A DNA stretch of 64,000 nucleotides, taken from the NCBI RefSeq assembly GCF_045291395.1, contig NZ_CP152342.1, positions 1,612,001 through 1,676,000 of the forward strand, read 5' to 3'. The position numbers were made by a program, and so were the translations under genes. The notes beneath the pieces were generated by a model. That model was not told the origin of the DNA. It saw only the letters and a list, made by a program, of their open reading frames with translations, and made no database searches. Origin of the DNA: MR-S7 sp000400995 (GTDB taxonomy: Bacteria; Pseudomonadota; Gammaproteobacteria; Burkholderiales; Burkholderiaceae_C). This document shows, one piece after another, positions 18,997-26,918 of the stretch (the stretch's first letter is position 1; every line of letters starts with the position of its first letter).

Positions 18997-20316
18997 ATGA
19001 TCAGATACCTCAAACGCGGCAAGGCCATGCAGATCCGTGCCGAAGACGATGCCAAGGTGCGCGCCACCGTGGAAGGCATCATCCAGGACATCGAACGCCG
19101 AGGCGACGAAGCCGTGCGCGAATACAGCCGCAAGTTCGACCAGTGGGACCCGGCGGACTTCCGCCTGTCCCAGGCGGAGATCGAAGCGGCGCGCAAGAGC
19201 CTGTCCGCGCGCGAGATCGAGGACATCGCCTTCGCCCAGAAGCAGGTGCGCAACTTCGCGCAGATCCAGCGCGACTCGATGCGCGACGTGGAGGTGGAGA
19301 CGTACCCCGGCGTCGTCCTCGGCCACAAGCACATCCCGGTGAATGCGGTGGGCTGCTACATCCCGGGCGGCAAGTACCCCCTGCTCGCATCGGCGCACAT
19401 GAGCGTGCTGACGGCCAAGGTGGCAGGTGTCAAGCGCGTGGTGTCCACCGCGCCGCCGTTCCAGGGCAAGCCGCATCCGGCCATTGTCACGGCCATGGCC
19501 ATGGCGGGGGCGGACGAGATCCTCGTGCTCGGCGGCGTGCAGGCCGTGGTGGCAATGGCGGTGGGCACGCAGAGCATCGCGCCGGTGGACATGCTGGTCG
19601 GTCCCGGCAACATGTTCGTGGCCGAGGCCAAGCGGCAGCTGTTCGGCCGCGTGGGTATCGACCTGTTCGCGGGGCCGACGGAGACGCTGGTGATCGCTGA
19701 CGAGTCGGTGGATGCTGAGATGTGCGCCGTGGACCTGCTGGGCCAGGCCGAACACGGGCCGACGTCGCCCGCCGTGCTGCTGACGACCAGCGAAAAGCTC
19801 GCCCGGGACACCATGGCCGAGGTGGAGCGGCAGCTCCAGATCCTGCCCACGGCAGCGATCGCGGCGCAGAGCTGGGCGGAGTACGGCGAGGTGATCGTCT
19901 GCGACAGCGACGAGGAAATGCTGGCGAAGGCGGACGAGCTGGCCTCCGAGCACGTGCAGGTGATGACGCGCGACCCGGACTACTTCCTGCAGCGCATGAC
20001 CAACTACGGGGCGCTGTTCCTCGGGCCGCGCACCAACGTCAGCTTCGGCGACAAGGTCATCGGCACCAACCACACGCTGCCCACGAACAAGGCGGCCCGC
20101 TACACGGGCGGCCTGTGGGTGGGCAAGTTCCTCAAGACCTGTACCTACCAGAAGGTGCTGACGGACGAGGCCAGCGCGCTCATGGGCGAATACTGCTCGC
20201 GCCTGTGCCACATGGAGAACTTCGCGGGGCACGGCGAGCAGGCCAACCTGCGCGTGCGCCGCTATGGCACGCGCGCCGAGGTGCCCTGGTACCAGCCCGT
20301 GCCGGCCGAGGCATGA
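18997..20316 (+). CDS. histidinol dehydrogenase-family enzyme, HpsN (sulfopropanediol 3-dehydrogenase)-like
   Basis: A 439-residue NAD-dependent dehydrogenase of the HisD family. The motifs HIPVNAVGCYIPGGKYPLLA, GPGNMFVAEAKRQLFG, GIDLFAGPTETLVIAD, LLGQAEHGPTSPAVL and DKVIGTNHTLPTNKAARYTG follow the HpsN/catabolic branch (which oxidises 2,3-dihydroxypropane-1-sulfonate) more closely than biosynthetic HisD. The zinc-ligand positions (Gln and His in GQAEHG, His in GTNH) are kept. The ATG giving MIRYLKRGKAMQIR is used; the longer frame runs through the promoter and operators. It opens a catabolic cluster and overlaps the next gene by 4 bases (ATGA). No sulfonate lyase is nearby, so the real substrate may be another hydroxylated acid or polyol. 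Confidence 0.8.
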   Translation: MIRYLKRGKAMQIRAEDDAKVRATVEGIIQDIERRGDEAVREYSRKFDQWDPADFRLSQAEIEAARKSLSAREIEDIAFAQKQVRNFAQIQRDSMRDVEVETYPGVVLGHKHIPVNAVGCYIPGGKYPLLASAHMSVLTAKVAGVKRVVSTAPPFQGKPHPAIVTAMAMAGADEILVLGGVQAVVAMAVGTQSIAPVDMLVGPGNMFVAEAKRQLFGRVGIDLFAGPTETLVIADESVDAEMCAVDLLGQAEHGPTSPAVLLTTSEKLARDTMAEVERQLQILPTAAIAAQSWAEYGEVIVCDSDEEMLAKADELASEHVQVMTRDPDYFLQRMTNYGALFLGPRTNVSFGDKVIGTNHTLPTNKAARYTGGLWVGKFLKTCTYQKVLTDEASALMGEYCSRLCHMENFAGHGEQANLRVRRYGTRAEVPWYQPVPAEA

Positions 20317-21080
20317 GCATGCTGCCGCGCACCCCCAGCTTCAGGCTGGACGGCAAACGCGCCCTGGTCACGGGCGCGGGCCGCGGCATCGGCCTCGCGG
20401 CCGCGGCGGCCTTGGCGCAGGCGGGCGCCGCCGTCACCCTGGCTGCGCGATCGGAAAACGAGTTGATCGCCGCTTGCGAGCGCCTGCGAGAGGAAGGCGG
20501 CCAGTGCGACTACCTGGTCCTGGACGTGACCGATGCGCGGGCCGTGGACGAGCGGCTGGCGGGGCTGGGCGCGTACGACGTGCTGGTCAACAACGCCGGC
20601 ATGAACCGGCCCAAGCCGCTGGCGCAGTTGGAGAACGAGGACATCGACGCAGTGCTCGACCTCAACGTGAAGGCCGCGTTCTACGTCACCCGCGCGGTGA
20701 CGCGGCGCATGGCCGCAGAGGGCATCTGCGGCAGTGTGATCAACGTGTCGTCGCAGATGGGGCACGTCGGCAGCCCGCGCCGCACCCTGTACTGCGCGAG
20801 CAAGCATGCCGTCGAAGGCATGGGCAAGGCGCTGGCGTGGGAGCTGGGCCCTGCGGGCATCCGTGTGAACACGGTGTGCCCGACCTTCATCGAGACCGAC
20901 ATGACGGCGCGCATGTTCCAGGAGCCGGGCTTTCGCCAGTGGGTCATGGAACGCATCGCGCTCGGGCGCCTCGGGCAGATGGAAGAGGTGATGGGCGCCT
21001 TCGTCTTTCTCGCCAGCGATGCCTCCAGCCTGGTGACCGGCAGCGCGCTGATGCTCGACGGCGGCTGGACCGCGGCATGA
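20313..21080 (+). CDS. SDR-family NAD(P)-dependent oxidoreductase
   Basis: A 255-residue classical short-chain dehydrogenase. The cofactor motif TGAGRGIG is near residues 21-28, NNAGMN near 93, the catalytic Ser in NVSSQMGHVGS, and YCASKHA provides the Tyr-Lys pair. The C-terminus ends with LVTGSALMLDGGWTA, normal for the family. ATGA overlaps at both ends (with the HpsN-like gene before and the LacI gene after) show tight translational coupling. It probably does the partner oxidation or reduction in the pathway. The substrate is not known. Confidence 0.88.
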   Translation: MSMLPRTPSFRLDGKRALVTGAGRGIGLAAAAALAQAGAAVTLAARSENELIAACERLREEGGQCDYLVLDVTDARAVDERLAGLGAYDVLVNNAGMNRPKPLAQLENEDIDAVLDLNVKAAFYVTRAVTRRMAAEGICGSVINVSSQMGHVGSPRRTLYCASKHAVEGMGKALAWELGPAGIRVNTVCPTFIETDMTARMFQEPGFRQWVMERIALGRLGQMEEVMGAFVFLASDASSLVTGSALMLDGGWTAA

Positions 21081-22093
21081 AGACCAACGTCACGGCGCAG
21101 GACGTCGCCCGGCTCGCGCAGGTGTCGCAGTCGGCGGTGAGCCGCACGTTCACGCCCGGCGCCAGCGTGTCGGAAGAAACGCGCGGCAAGGTCATGCTGG
21201 CGGCCCAGACCCTGGGCTACCGGCCCAACGCGCTGGCGCGCAGCCTCATCACGCGGCGCAGCCGGATCATCGCGCTGGTGATGAGCTACCTGGAAAACCA
21301 GTTCTATCCGCTGGTGATCGAGAAGCTGTCGCAGAAGCTGCAGAAGCAGGGCTACCACGTGCTGATGTTCATCAGCGACCTCGACGAAACGGATGGCGTG
21401 CTCACCGAGATCCTGCAATACCAGGTGGACGGCATCGTCATGGCCTCGACGACGCTGTCCACCGCGCTGGCGAAGACCTGCGCCGACGCGGGCGTGCCCG
21501 TGGTGCTGTTCAACCGTGTGCCCGACATGAGCGCGCTGGCGCGGCACAGCACCAGCTCCGTGACCTCGGACAACTACAAGGGCGGGCGCATGGTTGCGGA
21601 GCTGCTGCTGGAGCGGGGCTACCGGCGCCCGGCTTTTCTGGCGGGCCTGGAGAACTCCTCGACGAATCAGGAGCGCGAGCGCGGTTTCAGCGATGCGTTG
21701 AAGGAGGCGGGCCATGCGCCGTACCGCCGGGCGGTCGGCCACTACAGCTTCAGCGGCGCCCAGGAAGCCACGCGCGAGCTGTTCGGCAGCGGCCAGCCGC
21801 CCGACGCGGTGTTCGTTGCCAACGACCACATGGCCATCGCCGCGATGGACGTGCTGCGCCTGGAACTGGGCCTGCGCGTACCGCAGGACGTCGGGGTCAT
21901 CGGCTTCGACGACGTGCCCCAGGCGGCGTGGGGCTCCTACCGCCTGACCACCGTGGTGCAAAGCGTCGAGGACATGGTGAGCGCCACCGTGGATCTGCTG
22001 CATGAGCAGATGCAGGGCGATGTGAATTCCCGCAACGTCGTGGTTCCCTGCCGCATCGTCGAGCGCGATTCGGTGCGGACCCACGCGGTCTGA
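21077..22093 (+). CDS. LacI-family transcriptional regulator
   Basis: A 338-residue LacI/GalR-type regulator. The helix-turn-helix is at about residues 5-26 (VTAQDVARLAQVSQSAVSRTF), the hinge helix near LGYRPNALARSLIT, and the periplasmic-binding-protein-like effector domain covers the rest, with NDHMAIAAMDVLR and VGVIGFDDVP. It overlaps the SDR gene by 4 bases, so it is embedded in the operon it most likely controls. Two LacI-type boxes lie upstream of the first gene. The effector is presumably the substrate or an intermediate (inference). Confidence 0.88.
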   Translation: MKTNVTAQDVARLAQVSQSAVSRTFTPGASVSEETRGKVMLAAQTLGYRPNALARSLITRRSRIIALVMSYLENQFYPLVIEKLSQKLQKQGYHVLMFISDLDETDGVLTEILQYQVDGIVMASTTLSTALAKTCADAGVPVVLFNRVPDMSALARHSTSSVTSDNYKGGRMVAELLLERGYRRPAFLAGLENSSTNQERERGFSDALKEAGHAPYRRAVGHYSFSGAQEATRELFGSGQPPDAVFVANDHMAIAAMDVLRLELGLRVPQDVGVIGFDDVPQAAWGSYRLTTVVQSVEDMVSATVDLLHEQMQGDVNSRNVVVPCRIVERDSVRTHAV

Positions 22094-22114
22094 TCAATCA
22101 AAGGAGAAAATTTC

Positions 22115-23109
22115 GTGTCCATCCATCAACGGCGCCGCCGTTCCCTGAGCGCCGCGCTGGCCGCGGCTTGCGCCACGCTCGCATTCCTGCCTGGCCTGGC
22201 CTCGGCGGACAACTGGCCCAGCAAGCCCGTCAAGTACATCGTGCCGTTTTCCACCGGTGGGGTTTCGGACGGCGTGGCCCGCCTGATCGCCCAGAAACTG
22301 GGCGAACGCCTGGGCCAGCCGGTGGTGATCGAGAACCGCCCGGGCGTCTCGGGCATCGTCGGCACACAGGCCGCCGCGCGCTCCCCGGCCGATGGCTACA
22401 CCCTCATGGGCGGCACCATCACCACGCACGCGGTCAACCCTTTCTTCAACGACAACCTGGGCTACGACCCGGTCAAGGATTTCGCGCCCGTCAACCTGGT
22501 GGGCATGGTGAGCAACGTGCTGGTCGTGCCTGCCGGCAGCCGCTTCAATTCGGTCGCGGAGATCACGGCGGAGCTCAAGGCCAAACCGGAAAGCCTGACC
22601 TATGGAACGGCGGGTGCCGGCACGTCGCAACACCTTTCGGGGCAGCTCTACCAAAGCCTCACGGGCACCCGGCTGCGCCAGATTTCCTACAAGGGGGCTC
22701 GCAGGCCATGGTCGATCTCGTGGGCGGCCAGATCGACATGGTGTTCGAAACCGTGGCCGCGGCGCGGCCCATGATCGACGGCAAGCGCGTCAAGGTGCTG
22801 GGCGTCACCTCGAAGAAAGCAGTGCCCAGCCTGCCGGGCGTGCCTTCCCTGGACGAGGCCGGCGTCACCGGGTTCGAGATGCAGTCCTGGCAAGGCGTGT
22901 TCGCCCCGGCCGGTACGCCCAAGCCCATCGTCGAGCGCCTCGGCAAGGAAATCGCCGCCATCGTGGCCAGCCCCGACACGCAGGAGCGGTTGCGCAATCT
23001 GGGCGTGGAGCCCGACGGGCGCACCGCCGAGCCGTTCGCCGCTTTCCAGCGTGCCGAAATCGCCAAATGGGAAAAGGTCATTCGCGACGCGCGAATCCAG
23101 GCCGAATAA
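22115..23109 (+). pseudogene. Bug-family substrate-binding protein, frameshifted at a G run
   Basis: This periplasmic carboxylate receptor starts with GTG behind a good AAAGGAG site. The signal peptide ends near GLASA, and the core WPSKPVKYIVPFSTGGVSD and VIENRPGVSGIVG follow. After QISYKG the frame breaks: the next expected residues GSQAMVDLVGGQIDMVFE lie in the following frame. The break falls at a run of five G (22693-22697); six would restore a 331-residue protein. The downstream part to RDARIQAE is intact. It may be a recent one-base loss or a homopolymer sequencing error. The gene follows the LacI regulator and precedes another complete Bug gene. Confidence 0.85.
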
Positions 23110-23133
23110 ACCGCAATCCTGAGGAGACATTCC

Positions 23134-24150
23134 ATGTTCGATTCGTTCAAACTCGCGCGCCGACCTTTGCTGCGGGCGTTCAAGGCCGCCGTGCTCGGCG
23201 CATCCCTGGGCGCCGTGGCCGCAGCGGCGCAGACCACCGGCCCGCAGGGCTATCCGCATACCGGCCGCGTCGTGATCGTGGTCCCGTTCGCCCCTGGAGG
23301 CGCCACCGACATCATCGGTCGGCTCATCGCGGATGAGCTTGGCAAACGCTGGGGAACGGCGGTGGTGGTCGACAACAAGGCCGGGGCGGGCGGCGGCATC
23401 GGTACGGAATATGTCGCGCGCGCCAAGCCCGACGGCTATACCCTGCTGCTGGGCACGCAGACGGCCCTGGCGGTGAATCCCCACCTGCTCAAGAAGATCA
23501 GCTACGACGTCGAGAAGGACTTCGCTCCGATCACGGAGCTGGCCGACACGCCGCTGGTGCTGCTGGCCAGCAAGAAATCCGGCGCGCGCAACGTGCCGGA
23601 GCTGGTGGCCGCCATCAAGGCCAAGCCGGACGCCGTGTCCTACGGCACCAGCGGCAACGGCACCTCGCAGCACCTGACCACGCTGATGATGCTCGAGCGC
23701 ATCGGCGGCAAGGCCGTGCACGTGCCCTACAAGGGCAGCAGCCAGTCGCTGGTGGACCTGGCGGGCAACCAGATCGACATGCAGTTCGACAACATGGCCA
23801 CGGCGCTGGCGTTCGCGAAGAACGGCCAGGCGACGGCGCTTGCCGTGACCAGCCGCCAGCGCTCGCCCCTCCAGCCCGATCTGCCGACCCTGGACGAAGC
23901 CGGCGTGCCCGGCTTCGAGGCCGTCACCTGGCTGGGCCTGCTGGCGCCCGCGGGCACGCCGGCGCCCGTCGTTTCCTTCCTCAACCAGGAGGTGGTCGCC
24001 GTGCTCAAGAGCGCAGGGGTGAAGGAGCGCATGGCCGCGCAAGGCTTCTCGCCCAGGCCGATGACGGCGGATGCCTTCCGCCAGTTCATCCGCGAGGAGA
24101 CTGTCAAGTTCTCGAACCTGATCAAGGCCAACAACCTGACCATCGATTGA
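23134..24150 (+). CDS. Bug-family tripartite tricarboxylate transporter substrate-binding protein
   Basis: A 338-residue periplasmic receptor. A signal peptide of about 33 residues is followed by the family core GYPHTGRVVIVVPFAPGGATD, DNKAGAGGGIGTEYVARAK and PYKGSSQSLVDLAGNQID. GGAGA-type ribosome site upstream. It is complete, unlike the Bug gene 24 bases before it, so it could by itself supply the transport function of the catabolic cluster. The ligand is unknown, but the context (dehydrogenases, aldolase) points to a hydroxylated carboxylate. Confidence 0.9.
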   Translation: MFDSFKLARRPLLRAFKAAVLGASLGAVAAAAQTTGPQGYPHTGRVVIVVPFAPGGATDIIGRLIADELGKRWGTAVVVDNKAGAGGGIGTEYVARAKPDGYTLLLGTQTALAVNPHLLKKISYDVEKDFAPITELADTPLVLLASKKSGARNVPELVAAIKAKPDAVSYGTSGNGTSQHLTTLMMLERIGGKAVHVPYKGSSQSLVDLAGNQIDMQFDNMATALAFAKNGQATALAVTSRQRSPLQPDLPTLDEAGVPGFEAVTWLGLLAPAGTPAPVVSFLNQEVVAVLKSAGVKERMAAQGFSPRPMTADAFRQFIREETVKFSNLIKANNLTID

Positions 24151-24159
24151 GGTGCCCGC

Positions 24160-24858
24160 ATGCTGACACCCGACCTTCTCCAGGCGCTGCGCGCGGTGGA
24201 TACGCCGACGATCTGCAACGCGCTGGAAATCGCCATGGGAAGCCGTGTGGCGCACGGTTTCACCTACGGCACGCTCGTCGCCGCACCGCAGCCGCTGCCT
24301 GCCGTGGTAGGCATTGCCCGCACGGCCCGCATCCGTGCGAGCAGCCCGCCCCAGATCGACCCCGCCACGGTGCGGGCCACGCGCCTCGCGTACTACCGGC
24401 ACGTGGCGGGCCACCCGCAAGGGCCCGTGATCGTCGTCATGCAGGACATGGACGACCGGCCCGGCACGGGTTCGTTCTGGGGCGAGGTCAATTCCGCCGT
24501 GCACGAGGGGCTGGGCGTCGCCGGCGTCCTGACCAACGGCTCCGTGCGTGACATCGGGGACCTCTCGCCCAATTTCCCGATCCTCGCCGGCAGCGTGGGG
24601 CCATCGCATGCGCATGTGCACGTCGTCGATTTCGGACAGCCCGTGGAGGTGTTCGGCCTCACGGTGAACGATGGCGACGTGGTCCATGCCGACCGGCATG
24701 GCGCAGTGGTCATCGCGCCCCGGTACCTGGCGCAGATGCCGGAGTGCATCGAACTGGTCAAGCGCAAGGAAGCTCCCTTGCTGGAGGCCGCACGCAGCGG
24801 CCGGTTCGACCTGGGCATGCTCGAAGCGGCGATGCGCCACGCCGATGAAATCCACTGA
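24160..24858 (+). CDS. RraA-family protein (putative 4-hydroxy-4-methyl-2-oxoglutarate / oxaloacetate-type lyase)
   Basis: A 232-residue member of the RraA/HMG-aldolase fold. The core WGEVNSAVHEGLGVAGVLTN followed by GSVRDIGDL carries the Arg-Asp that binds substrate and metal in the aldolase members, and GDVVHADRHGAVVI is the conserved C-terminal strand. The fold includes both RNase E inhibitors and class II pyruvate aldolases; the catabolic context favours a lyase or decarboxylase acting on an oxo-acid. It starts 9 bases after the Bug gene and so belongs to the same transcription unit. The specific reaction is inferred. Confidence 0.78.
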   Translation: MLTPDLLQALRAVDTPTICNALEIAMGSRVAHGFTYGTLVAAPQPLPAVVGIARTARIRASSPPQIDPATVRATRLAYYRHVAGHPQGPVIVVMQDMDDRPGTGSFWGEVNSAVHEGLGVAGVLTNGSVRDIGDLSPNFPILAGSVGPSHAHVHVVDFGQPVEVFGLTVNDGDVVHADRHGAVVIAPRYLAQMPECIELVKRKEAPLLEAARSGRFDLGMLEAAMRHADEIH

Positions 24859-24893
24859 CCTTCTCCCCTCACTTCTTCACACCCGTCAAGCCC

Positions 24894-25679
24894 ATGGAAA
24901 TCCGCCACCCCCTGGATACCCGACTGTCCGCACTGCTGCGAAGCGACCGCCGTTTGAGAGGCCTCTTCAGCGGCCTGCCCAGCCCTGCCATCATCGAGAT
25001 GTGCGCCTACGCGGGATTCGAGTTCGTCATCATCGATAACGAGCACGGCTGCGCGGATCTGGAAACCACCGAGAACATGCTGCGGGCGGCACGGGCCAGC
25101 GGCATCATTCCCGTGGTGCGCTGCCTGCCCCAGGATATTTCGCGTGTGCTCGACATGGGGGCGGGCGCGGTGCAAATTCCCATGGTCAGCTCTGCCGCGC
25201 AGGCGCGCGGCCTCGTCGAGCAGGTGCGCTACCCGGCGGTGGGGCGCCGCGGAAGCGCCTTCAGCTCGCGTGCCGCAGGCTATGGCGCTTTCGGAGGCAT
25301 CGAACACACCAGGCGCAGCAACGAGGGCATCTCCCTCATCGCCATGATCGAGACGCCCGAGGGTGTCGAGAACGCCCAGGCCATCGCTTCCGTGGAGGGT
25401 GTCGATGCGGTGTTCGTCGGCCCGAACGACCTTGCGCATGCGATGGGCCACAACAACGACTGGGCTTCGCCGCCGGTGGAAGCGGCGATCGAGAAGGCGC
25501 TGCGGGCAGTTGCCGCGGCCGGCAAGTGCGCGGGAACCATTGCGCTGACGCCCGAAGCCGAGGACAAGTATGCCGGCTGGGGCGCGCGCTACTTCGCCAA
25601 CGTGGCGACCAGCATCATCACCCAGGCACTGCGCAAGGCCGCCAGCCGGGGGCAGGAGGACATCTCCATCCAGTACTGA
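24894..25679 (+). CDS. HpcH/HpaI-family class II aldolase
   Basis: A 261-residue metal-dependent aldolase of the HpcH/HpaI (GarL-like) family, which cleaves 4-hydroxy-2-oxo acids to pyruvate and an aldehyde. Recognisable blocks are FVIIDNEHGCADLET, QIPMVSSAAQARG, VRYPAVGRRG, MIETPEGVENA (metal Glu) and VFVGPNDLAHAMG (metal Asp). It is the last gene of the co-directional cluster, 35 bases after the RraA-like gene. Together they could finish breakdown of the substrate to central metabolites. No terminator is evident; the next gene is convergent. Confidence 0.87.
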   Translation: MEIRHPLDTRLSALLRSDRRLRGLFSGLPSPAIIEMCAYAGFEFVIIDNEHGCADLETTENMLRAARASGIIPVVRCLPQDISRVLDMGAGAVQIPMVSSAAQARGLVEQVRYPAVGRRGSAFSSRAAGYGAFGGIEHTRRSNEGISLIAMIETPEGVENAQAIASVEGVDAVFVGPNDLAHAMGHNNDWASPPVEAAIEKALRAVAAAGKCAGTIALTPEAEDKYAGWGARYFANVATSIITQALRKAASRGQEDISIQY

Positions 25680-25703
25680 CGGCGTCTCAGGCGTGCCGGC
25701 GCT

Positions 25704-26774
25704 TCACAGGCCCAGGAACTTGAATGGCGCCGCCGGCTGGAAGGCGCGCGTGGCGTCGCCCGCGTAGGCGTGGCTCTGGTTCGGCCCCAGGTCGAGCTTG
25801 AGCACCTTGCCGCTGCCGCTGCTGAAGTCCACGGCCTTGAGATCGACCCAGAACGTGTTGGGCGTGAGGGCGGATTCGAAGAAATACAGCTTGCGCTGGT
25901 GGTCGAAGACCGTGCGCCAGCGGGTGGACGAGATGTTGGGCTCGCCGGGCGTGGTGAGGCCGTAGGGCACCGAAACGTTGCGGATTACGCTGAAGACGCT
26001 GGCCAGTGCCTTGTTCGGGTCCGGGTCCTTGGGAATGGCGTTGACGTAGAACGCCGCCCGCGCGAAGCGGTCGGCCGCGCGGTTGGTGCCGGGCAGCATG
26101 GTGGTGCCGCCGATCTGCTGCCAGTAGGTGTTGAGTGCCAGCTGCTGCTCGAACACCGGCGAGTTGGTCATCACCTGGTAGGTACGGCTGTGGTGGATCA
26201 CCTGGCGTCCGCCGATGTATTCGACGATGGCGCTGTCGCCGCTGGCGTCCGACATCGACAGGTGCAGCGTGGTCAGGCGGTTCTCGCCCGGCACGTTGTC
26301 GGTGACCAGGGTGAACGGCTCCTTCTCCAGTGCCGCCACGGCCTCCTGGACGGTGGCGAAGTTGTCCAGCACGTACTGCGCCCAGGCGGCGATGGTCAGG
26401 CCGGGCTTGCTCTGCGCATCGAAGCGTGGGTACTGGGACTCGGCCAGCCACAGCAGGTTGGCGTGCAGCCCGGCTTCGTTCACGCCATCGGTGGTGGACA
26501 CGTCGTAGCCCGAAGTGACGATGCTGCCGTAGCGCGAAGTCCAGCGCAGCGAGTTCGGACCGGCCTCGCCGTTGCGGGCCATGCCGCGCGGCAGTACCCA
26601 GAGGTTGCTGGTGATGTCGCTCTTCCAGTCCATCGACCGGGCGGTGACCACCTGGCCGTGGGCGCCATGGAACACCAGCCGCGTACAGGCCCAGGCGCCG
26701 GTCAGCACGGACACGCTGGTCAGGCCCGCCAGCAGTGAGCGGGTCAAGAGGCAAAGAACTTTGTTCGGCTTCAT
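25704..26774 (-). CDS. exported linear amide C-N hydrolase (choloylglycine hydrolase / penicillin V acylase family, Ntn fold)
   Basis: A 356-residue Ntn hydrolase. A signal peptide ends in GAWA so that the mature protein begins with the nucleophile Cys30 (CTRLVFHGAHG), as this family requires. The motif SMDWKSD and the segment DGVNEAGLHANLLWLAES are typical of the group, which includes bile salt hydrolases, penicillin V acylases and some N-acyl-homoserine lactone acylases. I chose the second ATG (MKPNK) because GGGAG lies 7 bases before it but only 1 base before the first. The gene stands alone. The substrate is unknown; an amidase acting on acylated amino compounds in the periplasm is likely. 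Confidence 0.85.
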   Translation of the reverse strand: MKPNKVLCLLTRSLLAGLTSVSVLTGAWACTRLVFHGAHGQVVTARSMDWKSDITSNLWVLPRGMARNGEAGPNSLRWTSRYGSIVTSGYDVSTTDGVNEAGLHANLLWLAESQYPRFDAQSKPGLTIAAWAQYVLDNFATVQEAVAALEKEPFTLVTDNVPGENRLTTLHLSMSDASGDSAIVEYIGGRQVIHHSRTYQVMTNSPVFEQQLALNTYWQQIGGTTMLPGTNRAADRFARAAFYVNAIPKDPDPNKALASVFSVIRNVSVPYGLTTPGEPNISSTRWRTVFDHQRKLYFFESALTPNTFWVDLKAVDFSSGSGKVLKLDLGPNQSHAYAGDATRAFQPAAPFKFLGL

Positions 26775-26918
26775 GCGCATACTCCCTGAACGCCATTATG
26801 GATACCACCGTGCAGGCGGCGCGTGCGTCGCGCCGGAGACTGCGCACTGGGGCTCCCACTGATGATGCGCATGCCGCGAGTCCCTAGGCTTGCGTGGCAT
26901 CAGATAGGAGCCCATCGC

